Positions 1-9,185 of a DNA stretch of 54,798 bases are shown here, piece by piece. How positions within the stretch are numbered: position 1 is the stretch's first letter; every line of letters begins with the position of its first letter. This DNA is from an uncultured Enterobacterales bacterium (GTDB taxonomy: Bacteria; Pseudomonadota; Gammaproteobacteria; Enterobacterales; Enterobacteriaceae): NCBI GenBank assembly GCA_946478305.1, contig CAMLBO010000020.1:1-54798 (forward strand), in the 5' to 3' direction. The notes under the pieces are model-generated. The model saw only the letters and a list, made by a program, of their open reading frames with translations, ran no database searches and had not been told where the DNA came from. Both the position numbers and the translations under genes were made by a program.

Positions 1-1677
1 AGCTTTGAGTATATCTGTGCTGCCTTGCGCCAGCTGGCACAGGAAGTACAACAGCAGGGCACACCGGCAGCCGATCTCCACGTAGTTTCAACGGCGTCGA
101 TTGGCGTCGCCACCACACCGACAGTCAGTGGCGGGATGCACATTTGCCTCTCCGGGCTGAAAGAGGCGGAAATCCCGCTGATGCTCGAAGAGCTGGGCAA
201 TCTGGGTGACGTTCATAACCCACAGCAAACCGCGAGCAGCGTGGAAGCGATGCTCGTCACGACGCTGAGTGAAGATGATATCAGCGCCGTGCTGTGTTTT
301 GTCATTGAACCGGATCAGATCAGTTTTAGCCGCAGCGCCGCCAATGATGCGCCGCAGGAAGAGCAGCAAGAAGAGCGGGAAACAACACCGGCGGCATCCG
401 TAGCCGATGTTGCTCCCCCTGTCGCGCCGGTTCTGGCCGCCGTGCCGGATACCGCACCGCCAAAAGCGCGAGCGCCTAAAGCGCCGGAATCTACCAGTAT
501 CCGCGTCGCAGTAGAGAAGGTTGATCAGCTGATTAACCTGGTCGGTGAGCTGGTTATCACGCAGTCGATGCTGGCCCAGCGCTCAGACCTGTTGGACCCG
601 GTCGCGCACAGTGATCTGCTCAATAGCATGGGGCAGCTTGAGCGTAACGCCCGTGATCTGCAGGAATCGGTGATGTCGATTCGTATGATGCCGATGGAAT
701 TTGTCTTCAGCCGCTTCCCACGCTTGGTGCGTGACCTTGCCAGCAAGCTGAATAAGCAAATTGAACTGACATTGCTTGGCAGCTCCACCGAACTGGATAA
801 GAGCCTGATTGAACGCATTATCGATCCGTTGACGCACCTGGTGCGTAACAGTCTCGATCACGGCGTTGAAACGGCCGATGTTCGCATCGCCAACGGCAAA
901 CCGGCTACCGGCAATCTGACCCTGTCAGCTGAACATCAGGGCGGCAATATCTGTATCGAAGTCATTGATGACGGCGCCGGTTTGAACCGTGAGAAGATCC
1001 TCGCCAAAGCGGCGTCGCAGGGCATGAATGTCAGCGAGAACATGAGCGACGAAGAGGTCGGCATGTTGATTTTTGCGGCCGGTTTCTCTACCGCCGAGAA
1101 AGTGACCGACGTTTCTGGCCGTGGTGTCGGCATGGACGTGGTGAAACGAAATATTCAGGAGATGGGGGGCCATGTTGAGATCCGCTCCCAGCAGGGCAAA
1201 GGGACCACCATTCGCATTCTGCTGCCGCTGACGTTGGCCATTCTGGATGGCATGTCGGTCAAAGTGGGCGAAGAGGTGTTTATCCTGCCGCTGAATGCGG
1301 TTATGGAATCACTGCAACCGTTAGCCGAAGATCTGCATCCGCTGGCCGGTGGCGAGCGCGTGCTCCAGGTGCGCGGCGAATATTTGCCGCTGGTTGAGCT
1401 GTATAACGTGTTTGATGTTACCGGGGCCAAGACCGAAGCCACTCAGGCGATCGTGGTTATCCTGCAAAGTGCCGGCCGCCGTTATGCGTTGCTGGTGGAC
1501 CAGCTGATTGGTCAGCATCAGGTGGTAGTAAAAAATCTCGAAAGTAACTACCGCAAAGTGCCGGGTATTTCCGCCGCCACTATTTTGGGTGACGGCAGCG
1601 TGGCGCTGATTGTTGACGTCTCGGCATTGCAGGCACTGAACCGGGATAAACGCGCCGTGGATACCACCGCCGCTTAA
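1..1677 (+). CDS. cheA: Chemotaxis histidine kinase CheA, 5'-truncated by contig edge
   Basis: CheA autophosphorylates on a histidine in response to receptor state and passes the phosphate to CheY and CheB in the cytoplasmic chemoreceptor array. The reading frame is open from base 1 (S-F-E-Y-I-C-A-A-L-R), so the gene enters from outside the window. About 113 N-terminal residues are missing relative to E. coli CheA, including most of the P1 phosphotransfer domain with its phospho-histidine. What remains is the end of P1, the P2 CheY-binding region, an Ala/Pro linker, the dimerisation domain, the ATPase domain (N box HLVRNSLDHG, G1 DDGAGL, G2 GRGVGMD) and the C-terminal CheW-like P5 domain. The truncation is an assembly effect, not a pseudogene. 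cheW follows after 78 bases. Confidence 0.97.
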   Translation, partial: SFEYICAALRQLAQEVQQQGTPAADLHVVSTASIGVATTPTVSGGMHICLSGLKEAEIPLMLEELGNLGDVHNPQQTASSVEAMLVTTLSEDDISAVLCFVIEPDQISFSRSAANDAPQEEQQEERETTPAASVADVAPPVAPVLAAVPDTAPPKARAPKAPESTSIRVAVEKVDQLINLVGELVITQSMLAQRSDLLDPVAHSDLLNSMGQLERNARDLQESVMSIRMMPMEFVFSRFPRLVRDLASKLNKQIELTLLGSSTELDKSLIERIIDPLTHLVRNSLDHGVETADVRIANGKPATGNLTLSAEHQGGNICIEVIDDGAGLNREKILAKAASQGMNVSENMSDEEVGMLIFAAGFSTAEKVTDVSGRGVGMDVVKRNIQEMGGHVEIRSQQGKGTTIRILLPLTLAILDGMSVKVGEEVFILPLNAVMESLQPLAEDLHPLAGGERVLQVRGEYLPLVELYNVFDVTGAKTEATQAIVVILQSAGRRYALLVDQLIGQHQVVVKNLESNYRKVPGISAATILGDGSVALIVDVSALQALNRDKRAVDTTAA

Positions 1678-1696
1678 GAGAATATCTTCAGACATA

Positions 1697-1720
1697 GCCC
1701 CAGCGGGCAACCGTTGGGGC
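1697..1720 (+). promoter_or_regulatory. RNA hairpin with GCAA tetraloop between cheA and cheW
   Basis: A 10-bp stem (GCCCCAGCGG paired with CCGTTGGGGC, one G-U pair) encloses a GCAA loop of the stable GNRA type. An A-rich stretch follows and there is no U tract, so it is not an intrinsic terminator. It may stabilise or process the cheA-cheW mRNA; the function is inferred. Confidence 0.5.
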
Positions 1721-1755
1721 AAAAATATTATCCGACTGATTGAAGGGTGAACAAC

Positions 1756-2253
1756 ATGGCAGGACTTGCAACCGTGGCGAAAATGGCGGGTGAAACGGTA
1801 GGACAGGAATTCCTTATTTTTACACTGGGCGATGAAGAGTACGGTATTGATATCCTGAAAGTGCAGGAGATCCGGGGTTACGATCAGGTGACCCGTATTG
1901 CTAATACGCCCGCGTTCATCAAAGGTGTTACCAACCTGCGTGGAGTGATTGTGCCGATCATTGATCTGCGCGTGAAGTTCGCCCAGAAGAACGTGGTCTA
2001 TAACGAAAACACCGTGGTTATCGTGTTGAATTTCGAAAACCGCGTGGTTGGGATCGTCGTTGACGGCGTTTCCGATGTCCTGTCACTGACTCAGGAACAG
2101 ATCCGTCCGGCGCCGGAATTTGCCGTGACGTTGTCGACCGAATACCTGACCGGCCTCGGTTCACTGGGTGACCGCATGCTGATTTTGGTCGATATCGAGA
2201 AGTTGCTGAGCAGCGAAGAAATGGAACTGATTGAAAGTGTGGCAAAAGCATAA
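1756..2253 (+). CDS. cheW: Chemotaxis coupling protein CheW
   Basis: CheW is a cytoplasmic adaptor that links chemoreceptors to CheA. The 165-residue product carries the whole CheW fold, with recognisable blocks [31 protein letters not shown] and [13 protein letters not shown]. An in-frame GTG lies nine bases upstream (1747). The ATG at 1756 gives the usual N-terminus and sits about 8 bases after an AAGGG ribosome-binding sequence, so I chose it. It is co-directional with cheA and followed by an unusual 765-base intergenic region. Confidence 0.97.
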   Translation: MAGLATVAKMAGETVGQEFLIFTLGDEEYGIDILKVQEIRGYDQVTRIANTPAFIKGVTNLRGVIVPIIDLRVKFAQKNVVYNENTVVIVLNFENRVVGIVVDGVSDVLSLTQEQIRPAPEFAVTLSTEYLTGLGSLGDRMLILVDIEKLLSSEEMELIESVAKA

Positions 2254-2290
2254 CTTTTGCCAGGGGCGGCGGCCCAAATCCGCTTTTAAA

Positions 2291-2338
2291 TTCAAATTCA
2301 AATTCAAATTCAAATTCAACTTCAACTTCAACTTCAAG
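2291..2338. repeat. Hexamer tandem repeat: four TTCAAA, three TTCAAC, one TTCAAG
   Basis: Eight consecutive 6-base units share TTCAA and change only in the last base: TTCAAA x4 (2291-2314), TTCAAC x3 (2315-2332), TTCAAG (2333-2338). The block forms the left outer edge of the large inverted repeat. A degenerate counterpart (CTTGAATTTGAATTC) stands at the right outer edge near 2877-2891. Such a run is prone to slippage, so copy number may vary between strains. Confidence 0.9.
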
Positions 2339-2892
2339 GTCGTGGGCGTCGGCCCACACCGACCAGGGGAGGCGTAAACGCGCCTCCCCTGGACCCCTGC
2401 GTTTTTTAACTGCGCGCTTCGCTGAATCGGGATGGACGTGTTTCAGGTGCCACGATTATCGCCGCAAAATGTCGCCGCTTAGGCGGTGCCTTCGCTGCGG
2501 GTTTCGAGCCTTAGGTCTCGAACCACTTGCTCAGCGCCATTTTTGAATGCGGCCCACACCTTTTTAAAATCAAAACCAGACTGGTTTTTTGTTTTTGTTT
2601 TTGTTTCTGGTCTTTTATCTTTTGATTTACATAGCTGCTAAGGCGTAGTCAAAAATGGCACCGGATGAGAGGTTCGAGACCTGAGGCTCGAACCCGAAAG
2701 ACGGGGACGGCGCAGCCGTGACATTTTGCGCCGTGAACGGAAGTCGCTGAAACACGTGCCCTGCCAGCGGCGAAGCTGTCGGTGTCACATAGAAAAACGC
2801 AGGAGTTCCAAGAGGAGGCACGTTTATGCCTCCATTTGGGCCAGTTTGGGTGGCAACCCAAGGTTTTGTCCTTGACCTTGAATTTGAATTCA
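2291..2892. repeat. Large imperfect inverted repeat (about 290-base arms) in the cheW-receptor gap
   Basis: The two halves mirror each other about an axis near 2597. Matching blocks appear in reverse order and complement. A GGAGGC-TAAACG-type palindrome at 2363-2392 (12-bp stem, CCAGGGGAGGCG with CGCCTCCCCTGG) matches a related one at 2814-2833. A GGTTTCGAG...CTCGAACC block at 2499-2524 matches 2671-2695. Shared words CACGTGTTTCAG, CGCAAAATGTC, CCTGCGTTTTT and GCCATTTTTGA occur in both arms. The centre is T-rich (GTTTTT repeats). ORFs here exist only because both arms are GC-biased and look spurious. It resembles multi-copy intergenic repeats I associate with Yersiniaceae genomes, but I cannot name the family. 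Confidence 0.85.
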
Positions 2893-2956
2893 AAAGAAGT
2901 TTGCCAGCTTTCCCAAAGCTGAACCAAAGTTTTCCACCGCTTTTTCAAAAGCGGTA

Positions 2957-2983
2957 TGAAGTTATCACTTCCCCTGCCGATAA
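2957..2983 (+). promoter_or_regulatory. FliA (sigma-28) promoter for the chemoreceptor gene
   Basis: TGAAGTTA (2957-2964), exactly 11 bases, then GCCGATAA (2976-2983). The consensus is TAAAGTTT-N11-GCCGATAA, so the -10 element is perfect. It lies 36 bases before the receptor start codon, just outside the inverted repeat. This makes the receptor a class 3 flagellar gene. Confidence 0.88.
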
Positions 2984-3018
2984 CCCCTTTAGATGAATCA
3001 CATTGAAAAAGGGACAAC

Positions 3019-4695
3019 ATGTTTAACCGTATGAAAGTGGTCACGGCCATCGTGATCTTACTGGTGGTATTCGGTGCCTTACAGTTGATTTCTGGCGGAC
3101 TGTTCTTCAAGTCGCTGAAAACCGATAAAGACAACTTCTCTACCTCTCAACAAATTCGTTTACAACAGACCGAGCTGAACGCCAGCTGGGTATATCTGTT
3201 GCAGACCCGTAACACCTTAAACCGCGCAGGTATCCGTTTTATGCTGGATGCCAACCAGATGGGCAGCGGGGCGACGGTAAAAGAGTTGACCGAAACTGCG
3301 CAAAAAGATTTGAAAGTTGCGGCAGAACATTATGCCAACTATCTGAAAATTCCTGCTGATGCCAGTCAGAACCCAGCATACGCAGCAGACGTTAAAAAGA
3401 AATATGAAGTGCTGAATGGCGCGTTGAGCGATCTGATTAATCTTATCGCGATCGGCCGTATCAATGATTTCTTCGAACAACCCACCCAGCAGTATCAGGA
3501 TGGATTCGAAAAGGCCTTCGTTAATTACATCAATCAGAACGACCAGTTGTATAACGGTGCCGTTCATGTCAGTGAGAATTCCTTCAAGCATGCCGTATGG
3601 GTGCTGGGTGTGATCATGGCGATTCTGGTGCTGTTTATCGCGCTGGCCTGGCTGGGCGTGCAACGCATTCTGGTTCATCCATTGCGTTCACTGGTTGAGA
3701 ACATCCGCCATATCGCACGCGGCGACTTGACGCAGGAGATCACCGTCACCAGCCGAAACGAAATCGGTCAGTTGGCAGCAAGCCTGCGCGACATGCAGGA
3801 CGAACTGATCCGCACCGTTTCGGGTGTCCGTCAGGGTGCCGACGCCATTTACAGCGGCGCGAGTGAAATCTCCGCCGGTAACAATGACCTTTCTTCACGC
3901 ACCGAGCAGCAGGCCTCTTCTCTGGAAGAGACCGCTGCCAGCATGGAACAGCTGACCGCGACCGTGAAACAGAACGCCGAAAATGCCCGTCAGGCCAGCC
4001 AGCTGGCACTGAGTGCTTCTGAAACCGCGCAGAAGGGCGGCAAAGTGGTCTCCAACGTGGTGCAGACCATGAGCGATATCGCGGCGAGCTCGAAGAAAAT
4101 CACCGATATCACCGGCGTTATCGATGGTATCGCTTTCCAGACCAATATTCTGGCTCTGAACGCCGCCGTGGAAGCGGCGCGTGCCGGTGAGCAGGGACGT
4201 GGTTTTGCTGTGGTGGCCGGTGAGGTGCGTAGTCTGGCGCAGCGCAGCGCCCAGGCAGCGAAAGAAATTAAAGGTCTGATCGACGACTCAGTGAGCCGTA
4301 TCAATACCGGTTCCGTACTGGCAGAAAGCGCCGGTGAAACCATGAGTGACATGGTCAGCGCGGTAACCCGTGTTACCGATATCATGGGGGAAATCACTTC
4401 CGCTTCTGACGAGCAGAGCCGGGGTATTGAGCAGGTTGCACAGGCCATTACTGAAATGGACCGCGTCACCCAGCAGAACGCCGCACTGGTTGAAGAGTCT
4501 GCCTCGGCATCGGCCGCCCTTGAAGAGCAGGCCAGTTTACTGACGCAATCTGTGGCGGTGTTTACCCTCGGTAAACATCAGATCAACGTGGTGCGCCCGG
4601 GTTCAAACTCAGCGCGTGCGCCATTACTGACCCCCAATCTCTCAGGCCCGCGCCAGGCTGAAACCAATATGACGGAGAACTGGGAAACCTTCTGA
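3019..4695 (+). CDS. tsr: Methyl-accepting chemotaxis receptor, Tsr-like
   Basis: This is an inner-membrane chemoreceptor of 558 residues. Transmembrane segments lie at about 7-30 and 190-213, flanking a periplasmic four-helix ligand domain. HAMP, methylation helices and the conserved signalling tip ([20 protein letters not shown] region) follow. It ends in NWETF, the CheR/CheB tether pentapeptide. The ligand domain reads like the serine receptor Tsr ([14 protein letters not shown] and [13 protein letters not shown]), which retains the Arg/Asn and Phe-Phe/Thr serine-binding pattern. It occupies the place of tar/tap in E. coli, so serine taxis is likely but inferred. It has its own sigma-28 promoter, and cheR follows after 119 bases. 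Confidence 0.9.
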   Translation: MFNRMKVVTAIVILLVVFGALQLISGGLFFKSLKTDKDNFSTSQQIRLQQTELNASWVYLLQTRNTLNRAGIRFMLDANQMGSGATVKELTETAQKDLKVAAEHYANYLKIPADASQNPAYAADVKKKYEVLNGALSDLINLIAIGRINDFFEQPTQQYQDGFEKAFVNYINQNDQLYNGAVHVSENSFKHAVWVLGVIMAILVLFIALAWLGVQRILVHPLRSLVENIRHIARGDLTQEITVTSRNEIGQLAASLRDMQDELIRTVSGVRQGADAIYSGASEISAGNNDLSSRTEQQASSLEETAASMEQLTATVKQNAENARQASQLALSASETAQKGGKVVSNVVQTMSDIAASSKKITDITGVIDGIAFQTNILALNAAVEAARAGEQGRGFAVVAGEVRSLAQRSAQAAKEIKGLIDDSVSRINTGSVLAESAGETMSDMVSAVTRVTDIMGEITSASDEQSRGIEQVAQAITEMDRVTQQNAALVEESASASAALEEQASLLTQSVAVFTLGKHQINVVRPGSNSARAPLLTPNLSGPRQAETNMTENWETF

Positions 4696-4814
4696 TAAGA
4701 GTCTTGATGCATTAAAGGTATGACAGAGGCAGTTTCTGCCTCTGGTGAGTCAGTGAAGGAAGAATGCTAATTGGGTAACAACAACACAGTCTGTCCGTTT
4801 AAGGAGTCCGACGT

Positions 4815-5687
4815 ATGAGTGCTCCTAATCCAAGTCAGAGTGCTGACACTGCGTCGATTATGGCGCAGATGATCCAGCGTTTACCGCTGTCGGATACCCA
4901 TTTCCGCCGTATCAGTGAGCTGATTTATCAGCGTGCCGGTATTGTGCTGGCAGACCATAAAAGAGAGATGGTTTATAACCGCCTTGTCCGTCGTCTGCGG
5001 TTATTAGGGATCAATGATTTCGGCCAGTATCTGGTGATGCTGGAAAGTGATGCCAACAGTGCCGAATGGCAGGCGTTTATCAATGCGCTGACCACCAACC
5101 TGACGGCATTCTTTCGCGAAGCGCATCACTTTCCTATCCTCGCCGAACATGCCCGTTCCCGTCCTAATCATTACAGCGTCTGGAGTACGGCGGCTTCAAC
5201 AGGGGAGGAGCCGTATTCCATCGCGATGACGTTGAGCGAGGCCCTCGGGCCACGCGCCGCAACCTGTAAAATTCTGGCCAGCGATATTGATACGCAGGTG
5301 CTGGAAAAAGCCACCTCCGGCGTTTACCGGCAGGAAGAGTTGCGCACACTGAGCGCGCAGCAGATGCAGAAATTCTTTTTTAAAGGTACCGGGCCGCACA
5401 GTGGTTTGGTACGTGTCCGCCCGGAACTGGCGCAAATGGTGGCTTTTCAGCAACTCAATCTGCTGGCCAGTCAGTGGCATCTTAACGGCCCTTTTGACGC
5501 CATTTTTTGTCGAAACGTGATGATCTACTTTGATAAAGCGACGCAGGAAGCCATTTTGCGCCGATTCGTTCCGTTGCTTAAACCGGGCGGCCTGATGTTT
5601 GCGGGGCATTCTGAAAACTTCAGCCAGATCAGCCGGGAATTTTATTTGCGCGGCCAGACTGTTTACGGCCTCGCCAAGGAGAGGTAA
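4815..5687 (+). CDS. cheR: Chemotaxis glutamate O-methyltransferase CheR
   Basis: CheR transfers methyl groups from S-adenosylmethionine to receptor glutamates for adaptation. At 290 residues it matches the family (E. coli 286). It has an N-terminal helical domain ([20 protein letters not shown]) and an SAM-binding Rossmann domain ([43 protein letters not shown]). The start is supported by AAGGAG a few bases upstream. The stop codon overlaps the cheB start by one base (TAATG), indicating translational coupling. Confidence 0.96.
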   Translation: MSAPNPSQSADTASIMAQMIQRLPLSDTHFRRISELIYQRAGIVLADHKREMVYNRLVRRLRLLGINDFGQYLVMLESDANSAEWQAFINALTTNLTAFFREAHHFPILAEHARSRPNHYSVWSTAASTGEEPYSIAMTLSEALGPRAATCKILASDIDTQVLEKATSGVYRQEELRTLSAQQMQKFFFKGTGPHSGLVRVRPELAQMVAFQQLNLLASQWHLNGPFDAIFCRNVMIYFDKATQEAILRRFVPLLKPGGLMFAGHSENFSQISREFYLRGQTVYGLAKER

Positions 5688-6736
5688 TGAATAAAATCAG
5701 AGTGTTGAGCGTTGATGACTCGGCGCTGATGCGCCAATTGATGACCGAAATCATCAACAGTCATCCTGATATGGAGATGGTTGCCACCGCGCCAGATCCG
5801 CTGGTTGCCCGCGACCTGATTAAGAAATTCAACCCACAGGTTCTGACGCTGGATGTCGAAATGCCGCGCATGGATGGTCTGGATTTCCTCGAGAAATTGA
5901 TGCGTCTGCGTCCGATGCCCGTGGTGATGGTCTCCTCGCTGACCGGTAAAGGGTCGGAAATTACCCTGCGGGCACTGGAGCTGGGTGCGATTGATTTCGT
6001 GACCAAACCGCAACTGGGTATACGTGAAGGGATGCTGGCGTACAGCGAACTGATTGCTGACAAGATTCGCACTGCCTCAAAAGCGCGGCTGAACAAAAGT
6101 GTCAATCTCGAACAACCGCGCATGCTCAGCCATACGCCGTTGCTCAGCAGTGAGAAGTTGATCGCGATTGGCTCGTCTACGGGCGGTACCGAGGCGATAA
6201 GACACGTACTGCAACCGCTGCCGCCGACCTGTCCGGCGCTGATGATCACTCAGCATATGCCACCAGGGTTCACCCGTTCATTTGCTGAACGGCTGAACAA
6301 ACTGTGTCAGATCACGGTGAAGGAAGCGGAAGACGGCGAGCGCGTACTGCCGGGCCACGCCTATATAGCGCCGGGCGACCGGCACATGGAGCTGACGCGC
6401 AGCGGGGCTAACTATCAGGTTAAGTTGAACGACGGCCCGGCGGTGAACCGCCATCGTCCGTCGGTTGACGTGTTATTCCGTTCGGTGGCGCAGTTCGCCG
6501 GACGCAATGCCGTTGGGGTGATCCTGACGGGTATGGGCAACGACGGTGCAGCCGGTATGTTGGAGATGCATCGTGCCGGGGCTTATACGCTGGCACAAAA
6601 TGAAGCCAGCTGCGTGGTGTTCGGGATGCCACGCGAGGCTATTGCCACTGGCGGGGTCAGTGAAGTGATAGACCTCAGCCAAATCAGCCAGCGCATGCTG
6701 GCACAAATATCAGCCGGACAGGCGTTACGTATTTAA
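5687..6736 (+). CDS. cheB: Chemotaxis methylesterase/glutamine deamidase CheB
   Basis: CheB removes receptor methyl groups and deamidates receptor glutamines. The 349 residues comprise a receiver domain (acidic pair D10/D11, phosphorylation site D56) joined by a linker to an alpha/beta esterase domain. The catalytic triad is complete: S164 in [10 protein letters not shown]190 in TQHMPPGF and D286 in GMGNDGAAG. It is coupled to cheR by a one-base overlap and followed 49 bases later by cheY. Confidence 0.97.
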   Translation: MNKIRVLSVDDSALMRQLMTEIINSHPDMEMVATAPDPLVARDLIKKFNPQVLTLDVEMPRMDGLDFLEKLMRLRPMPVVMVSSLTGKGSEITLRALELGAIDFVTKPQLGIREGMLAYSELIADKIRTASKARLNKSVNLEQPRMLSHTPLLSSEKLIAIGSSTGGTEAIRHVLQPLPPTCPALMITQHMPPGFTRSFAERLNKLCQITVKEAEDGERVLPGHAYIAPGDRHMELTRSGANYQVKLNDGPAVNRHRPSVDVLFRSVAQFAGRNAVGVILTGMGNDGAAGMLEMHRAGAYTLAQNEASCVVFGMPREAIATGGVSEVIDLSQISQRMLAQISAGQALRI

Positions 6737-6785
6737 TTTTCAGACCATACAGGGCTGAGCGAAACAGAATTTTAGGAGCATAAAA

Positions 6786-7175
6786 ATGGCCGATCCAAAC
6801 CTGCGTTTTTTGGTTGTAGACGATTTTTCTACCATGCGTCGCATCGTACGTAACCTGCTTAAAGAGCTGGGTTTTCAGAACGTTGAGGAAGCTGAAGACG
6901 GCGTGGATGCGCTGAACAAACTGCGCGGCGGTGGTTTTGACTTTGTGGTGTCAGACTGGAATATGCCAAACATGGACGGCCTTGATCTGCTGAAAACGAT
7001 TCGCGGCGATGCAGCACTGGCTAAATTACCGGTGCTGATGGTCACGGCGGAAGCTAAGAAAGAGAACATTGTGGCAGCCGCGCAGGCCGGAGCCAGCGGT
7101 TACGTTGTGAAGCCATTTACTGCGGCAACTCTGGAAGAGAAGCTCGGTAAAATTTTCGAAAAATTAGGCATGTAG
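6786..7175 (+). CDS. cheY: Chemotaxis response regulator CheY
   Basis: CheY-P binds the flagellar switch (FliM) and promotes clockwise rotation. This is a single receiver domain of 129 residues with every functional position in place: D12/D13 metal site, D57 phosphoacceptor (SDWNMP), T87 and K109 (VVKPF). A TTTTAGGAGC ribosome-binding sequence precedes the ATG. cheZ begins 8 bases after its stop. Confidence 0.98.
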   Translation: MADPNLRFLVVDDFSTMRRIVRNLLKELGFQNVEEAEDGVDALNKLRGGGFDFVVSDWNMPNMDGLDLLKTIRGDAALAKLPVLMVTAEAKKENIVAAAQAGASGYVVKPFTAATLEEKLGKIFEKLGM

Positions 7176-7183
7176 GAGCAGAT

Positions 7184-7843
7184 ATGGCTGACTTAAATCC
7201 TCCGGGAATAACTATGCCTGCAAATGATGCGGCAACCGCGGGCGAGATTATTGCCCGCATTGGGCAACTGACCCGCATGTTGCGTGACAGCATGCGTGAA
7301 CTGGGGCTGGATCAGGCTATCGCTCAGGCAGCGGAAGCCATTCCTGATGCCCGCGATCGCCTGGACTATGTGGTCACTATGACAGCTCAGGCGGCCGAAA
7401 GGGCGCTGAACTGTGTGGAAGCGGCACAACCACGCCAGAATAAACTGGAATCGGCAGCTAAAAAACTCGATGCGCGCTGGGACCAGTGGTTCGAAAATCC
7501 TATCGAACTTTCTGATGCCCGTGAGCTGGTGACCGATACCCGCAGCTACCTGAAAGAAGTGCCGGAACATACCAGTTTCACGAATGCCCAGTTACTGGAA
7601 ATCATGATGGCGCAGGACTTCCAGGATCTGACCGGGCAGGTCATCAAGCGCATGATGACCGTGGTGCAGGAGATTGAAAACCAGCTGCTGATGGTGTTGA
7701 TGGAGAATATTCCGGAACAGCAAATTAAGACCAAGAAGGAAAATGACGGTCTGCTCAATGGACCACAGCTTAAGGCTGAGGGCGTTGGGGTGGTTGCCAG
7801 TCAGGAACAGGTTGATGACTTACTCGATTCTTTAGGTTTCTGA
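7184..7843 (+). CDS. cheZ: CheY-P phosphatase CheZ
   Basis: CheZ accelerates CheY-P dephosphorylation. The 219-residue protein (E. coli 214) has the long helical hairpin body and the active segment [13 protein letters not shown]148 and Q152 here align with the E. coli catalytic D143 and Q147. The C-terminal CheY-binding peptide [11 protein letters not shown] is intact. The N-terminus is a few residues longer than in E. coli. It is the last che gene, 190 bases before flhB. Confidence 0.97.
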   Translation: MADLNPPGITMPANDAATAGEIIARIGQLTRMLRDSMRELGLDQAIAQAAEAIPDARDRLDYVVTMTAQAAERALNCVEAAQPRQNKLESAAKKLDARWDQWFENPIELSDARELVTDTRSYLKEVPEHTSFTNAQLLEIMMAQDFQDLTGQVIKRMMTVVQEIENQLLMVLMENIPEQQIKTKKENDGLLNGPQLKAEGVGVVASQEQVDDLLDSLGF

Positions 7844-7860
7844 TGCCATTTGCTGTATCT

Positions 7861-7901
7861 CCTCCGTTTGCCTGTGTTTCCAAAAACTGGGCAAATGGAG
7901 G
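7861..7901 (+). promoter_or_regulatory. Stem-loop after cheZ
   Basis: CCTCCGTTTGCC (7861-7872) pairs with GGCAAATGGAGG (7890-7901), a 12-bp stem with one G-U pair and a 17-base loop. No U tract follows, so it may be a Rho-linked end, an mRNA-stabilising stem or an attenuator between the che and flh operons. Confidence 0.5.
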
Positions 7902-8033
7902 ATGTTGCTTAACCGCAATCTCCCTATCATCTGAATAACCCCCATTTATTCCCTTTGTTCCGTCCATGAGACTTTTGCCGCTTTGTCATGCTATGGGTGA
8001 AATGATGTCCGCACAGCAGACAGGAACCTATCG

Positions 8034-9185
8034 GTGGCTGAAGAAAGCGATCTCGAAAAAAGCGAAGCCCCCACACCCCATAAGCTGGAAAAAGCCCGCG
8101 AAGAGGGGCAGATCCCCCGTTCGCGCGAACTGACTTCCATGCTGATGCTGGGAGCCGGTTTGTCGTTGCTGTGGATGTCCGGTGAATCGATGGCTCGCCA
8201 GCTGGCGGTGATGATCTCACAGGGGCTGAATTTCGACCACGACATCATCAGTAATGACCGGCAAATGCTGCAACAGATGGCGTCTTTGCTCGGACGCGCC
8301 GTATGGGCGCTACTGCCGGTGATCGGGGGCTTGATTTTGGTCGCGCTGGCCGCGCCGCTGCTGTTGGGCGGGCTCAACTTTAGCGGCAAATCGTTCGCGC
8401 CGAAATTCAGCCGTATGGATCCGATTGCCGGGCTTAAGCGTATGTTCTCCGGCCAGGTGCTGGCCGAACTGCTGAAAGCGGTGCTCAAAGCCACCATTGT
8501 CGGCTGGATTTGCGGGCTGTATCTGTGGCACCACTGGCCTGAGATGATGCGGTTGATGGCCCAACCCACCATCCCGGCGTTGGGTGAAGCGTTGAACATG
8601 ATTGTGTTCTGCGGCCTGATGATCGTGCTCGGGCTGACGCCGATGGTCGGCTTTGACGTGTTCTGGCAGATCTGGACGCACATTAAAAAGTTGCGCATGA
8701 GTAAGCAGGATATCCGCGACGAATTCAAAAGTCAGGAGGGTGACCCGCACGTTAAAGGGCGCATCCGTCAGCAACAGCGGGCCATGGCTAAACGCCGCAT
8801 GATGGCCGATGTGCCAAAAGCTGACGTTATCGTGACCAACCCGACCCACTACGCAGTGGCGCTGCAATACAGTGAAAACAAAATGAGTGCGCCAAAAGTC
8901 CTGGCGAAAGGGGCGGGTGACGTAGCCCTGCGCATTAAAGAAATCGGTGCAGAACACAAAATTCCGATGCTGGAGGCCCCGCCGCTGGCGCGTGCGCTTT
9001 ATCGTCATAGTGACATTGGTCAGCAAATTCCTGCGGCGCTCTATGCGGCCGTGGCGGAAGTGCTGGCGTGGGTTTATCAGCTGAAACGTTGGAAGCGTGA
9101 AGGCGGATTGGCTCCGAAGAAACCTGAACGTTTACCGGTGCCTGAAGCACTGGACTTTGCTGGAGAGACAGAAACACATGGGTAA
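8034..9185 (+). CDS. flhB: Flagellar export switch protein FlhB
   Basis: FlhB is the inner-membrane component of the flagellar type III export gate that switches substrate class from rod/hook to filament. The 383-residue protein has four hydrophobic segments in its first half and a cytoplasmic domain with the self-cleavage motif NPTH, the Asn being residue 269 as in Salmonella. The start is a GTG at 8034. The conserved N-terminus MAEES..EAPTPHKLEKAREEGQIPRSREL supports it, and CAGGAA lies upstream. Its last 8 bases overlap flhA. Confidence 0.97.
   Translation: MAEESDLEKSEAPTPHKLEKAREEGQIPRSRELTSMLMLGAGLSLLWMSGESMARQLAVMISQGLNFDHDIISNDRQMLQQMASLLGRAVWALLPVIGGLILVALAAPLLLGGLNFSGKSFAPKFSRMDPIAGLKRMFSGQVLAELLKAVLKATIVGWICGLYLWHHWPEMMRLMAQPTIPALGEALNMIVFCGLMIVLGLTPMVGFDVFWQIWTHIKKLRMSKQDIRDEFKSQEGDPHVKGRIRQQQRAMAKRRMMADVPKADVIVTNPTHYAVALQYSENKMSAPKVLAKGAGDVALRIKEIGAEHKIPMLEAPPLARALYRHSDIGQQIPAALYAAVAEVLAWVYQLKRWKREGGLAPKKPERLPVPEALDFAGETETHG

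Noticed and set aside
2291-2338. CRISPR-like regular repeat
   Set aside because: Units are 6 bases with no spacers and no cas genes are present; it is a simple tandem repeat.
2671-2695. tRNA T-arm-like sequence (GGTTCGAGACC...)
   Set aside because: No acceptor, D or anticodon arms can be folded around it. It is one of the paired blocks of the inverted repeat and has a mirrored copy at 2499-2524.
2627-2893. Open frame of 88 residues on the minus strand in the cheW-receptor gap, plus overlapping frames at 2018-2359 and 2649-3134
   Set aside because: They lie in the inverted repeat, have low-complexity or compositionally odd products (for example alternating Glu/Val/Phe from the hexamers), no ribosome-binding site and no domain. 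The mirror-image arms create them.
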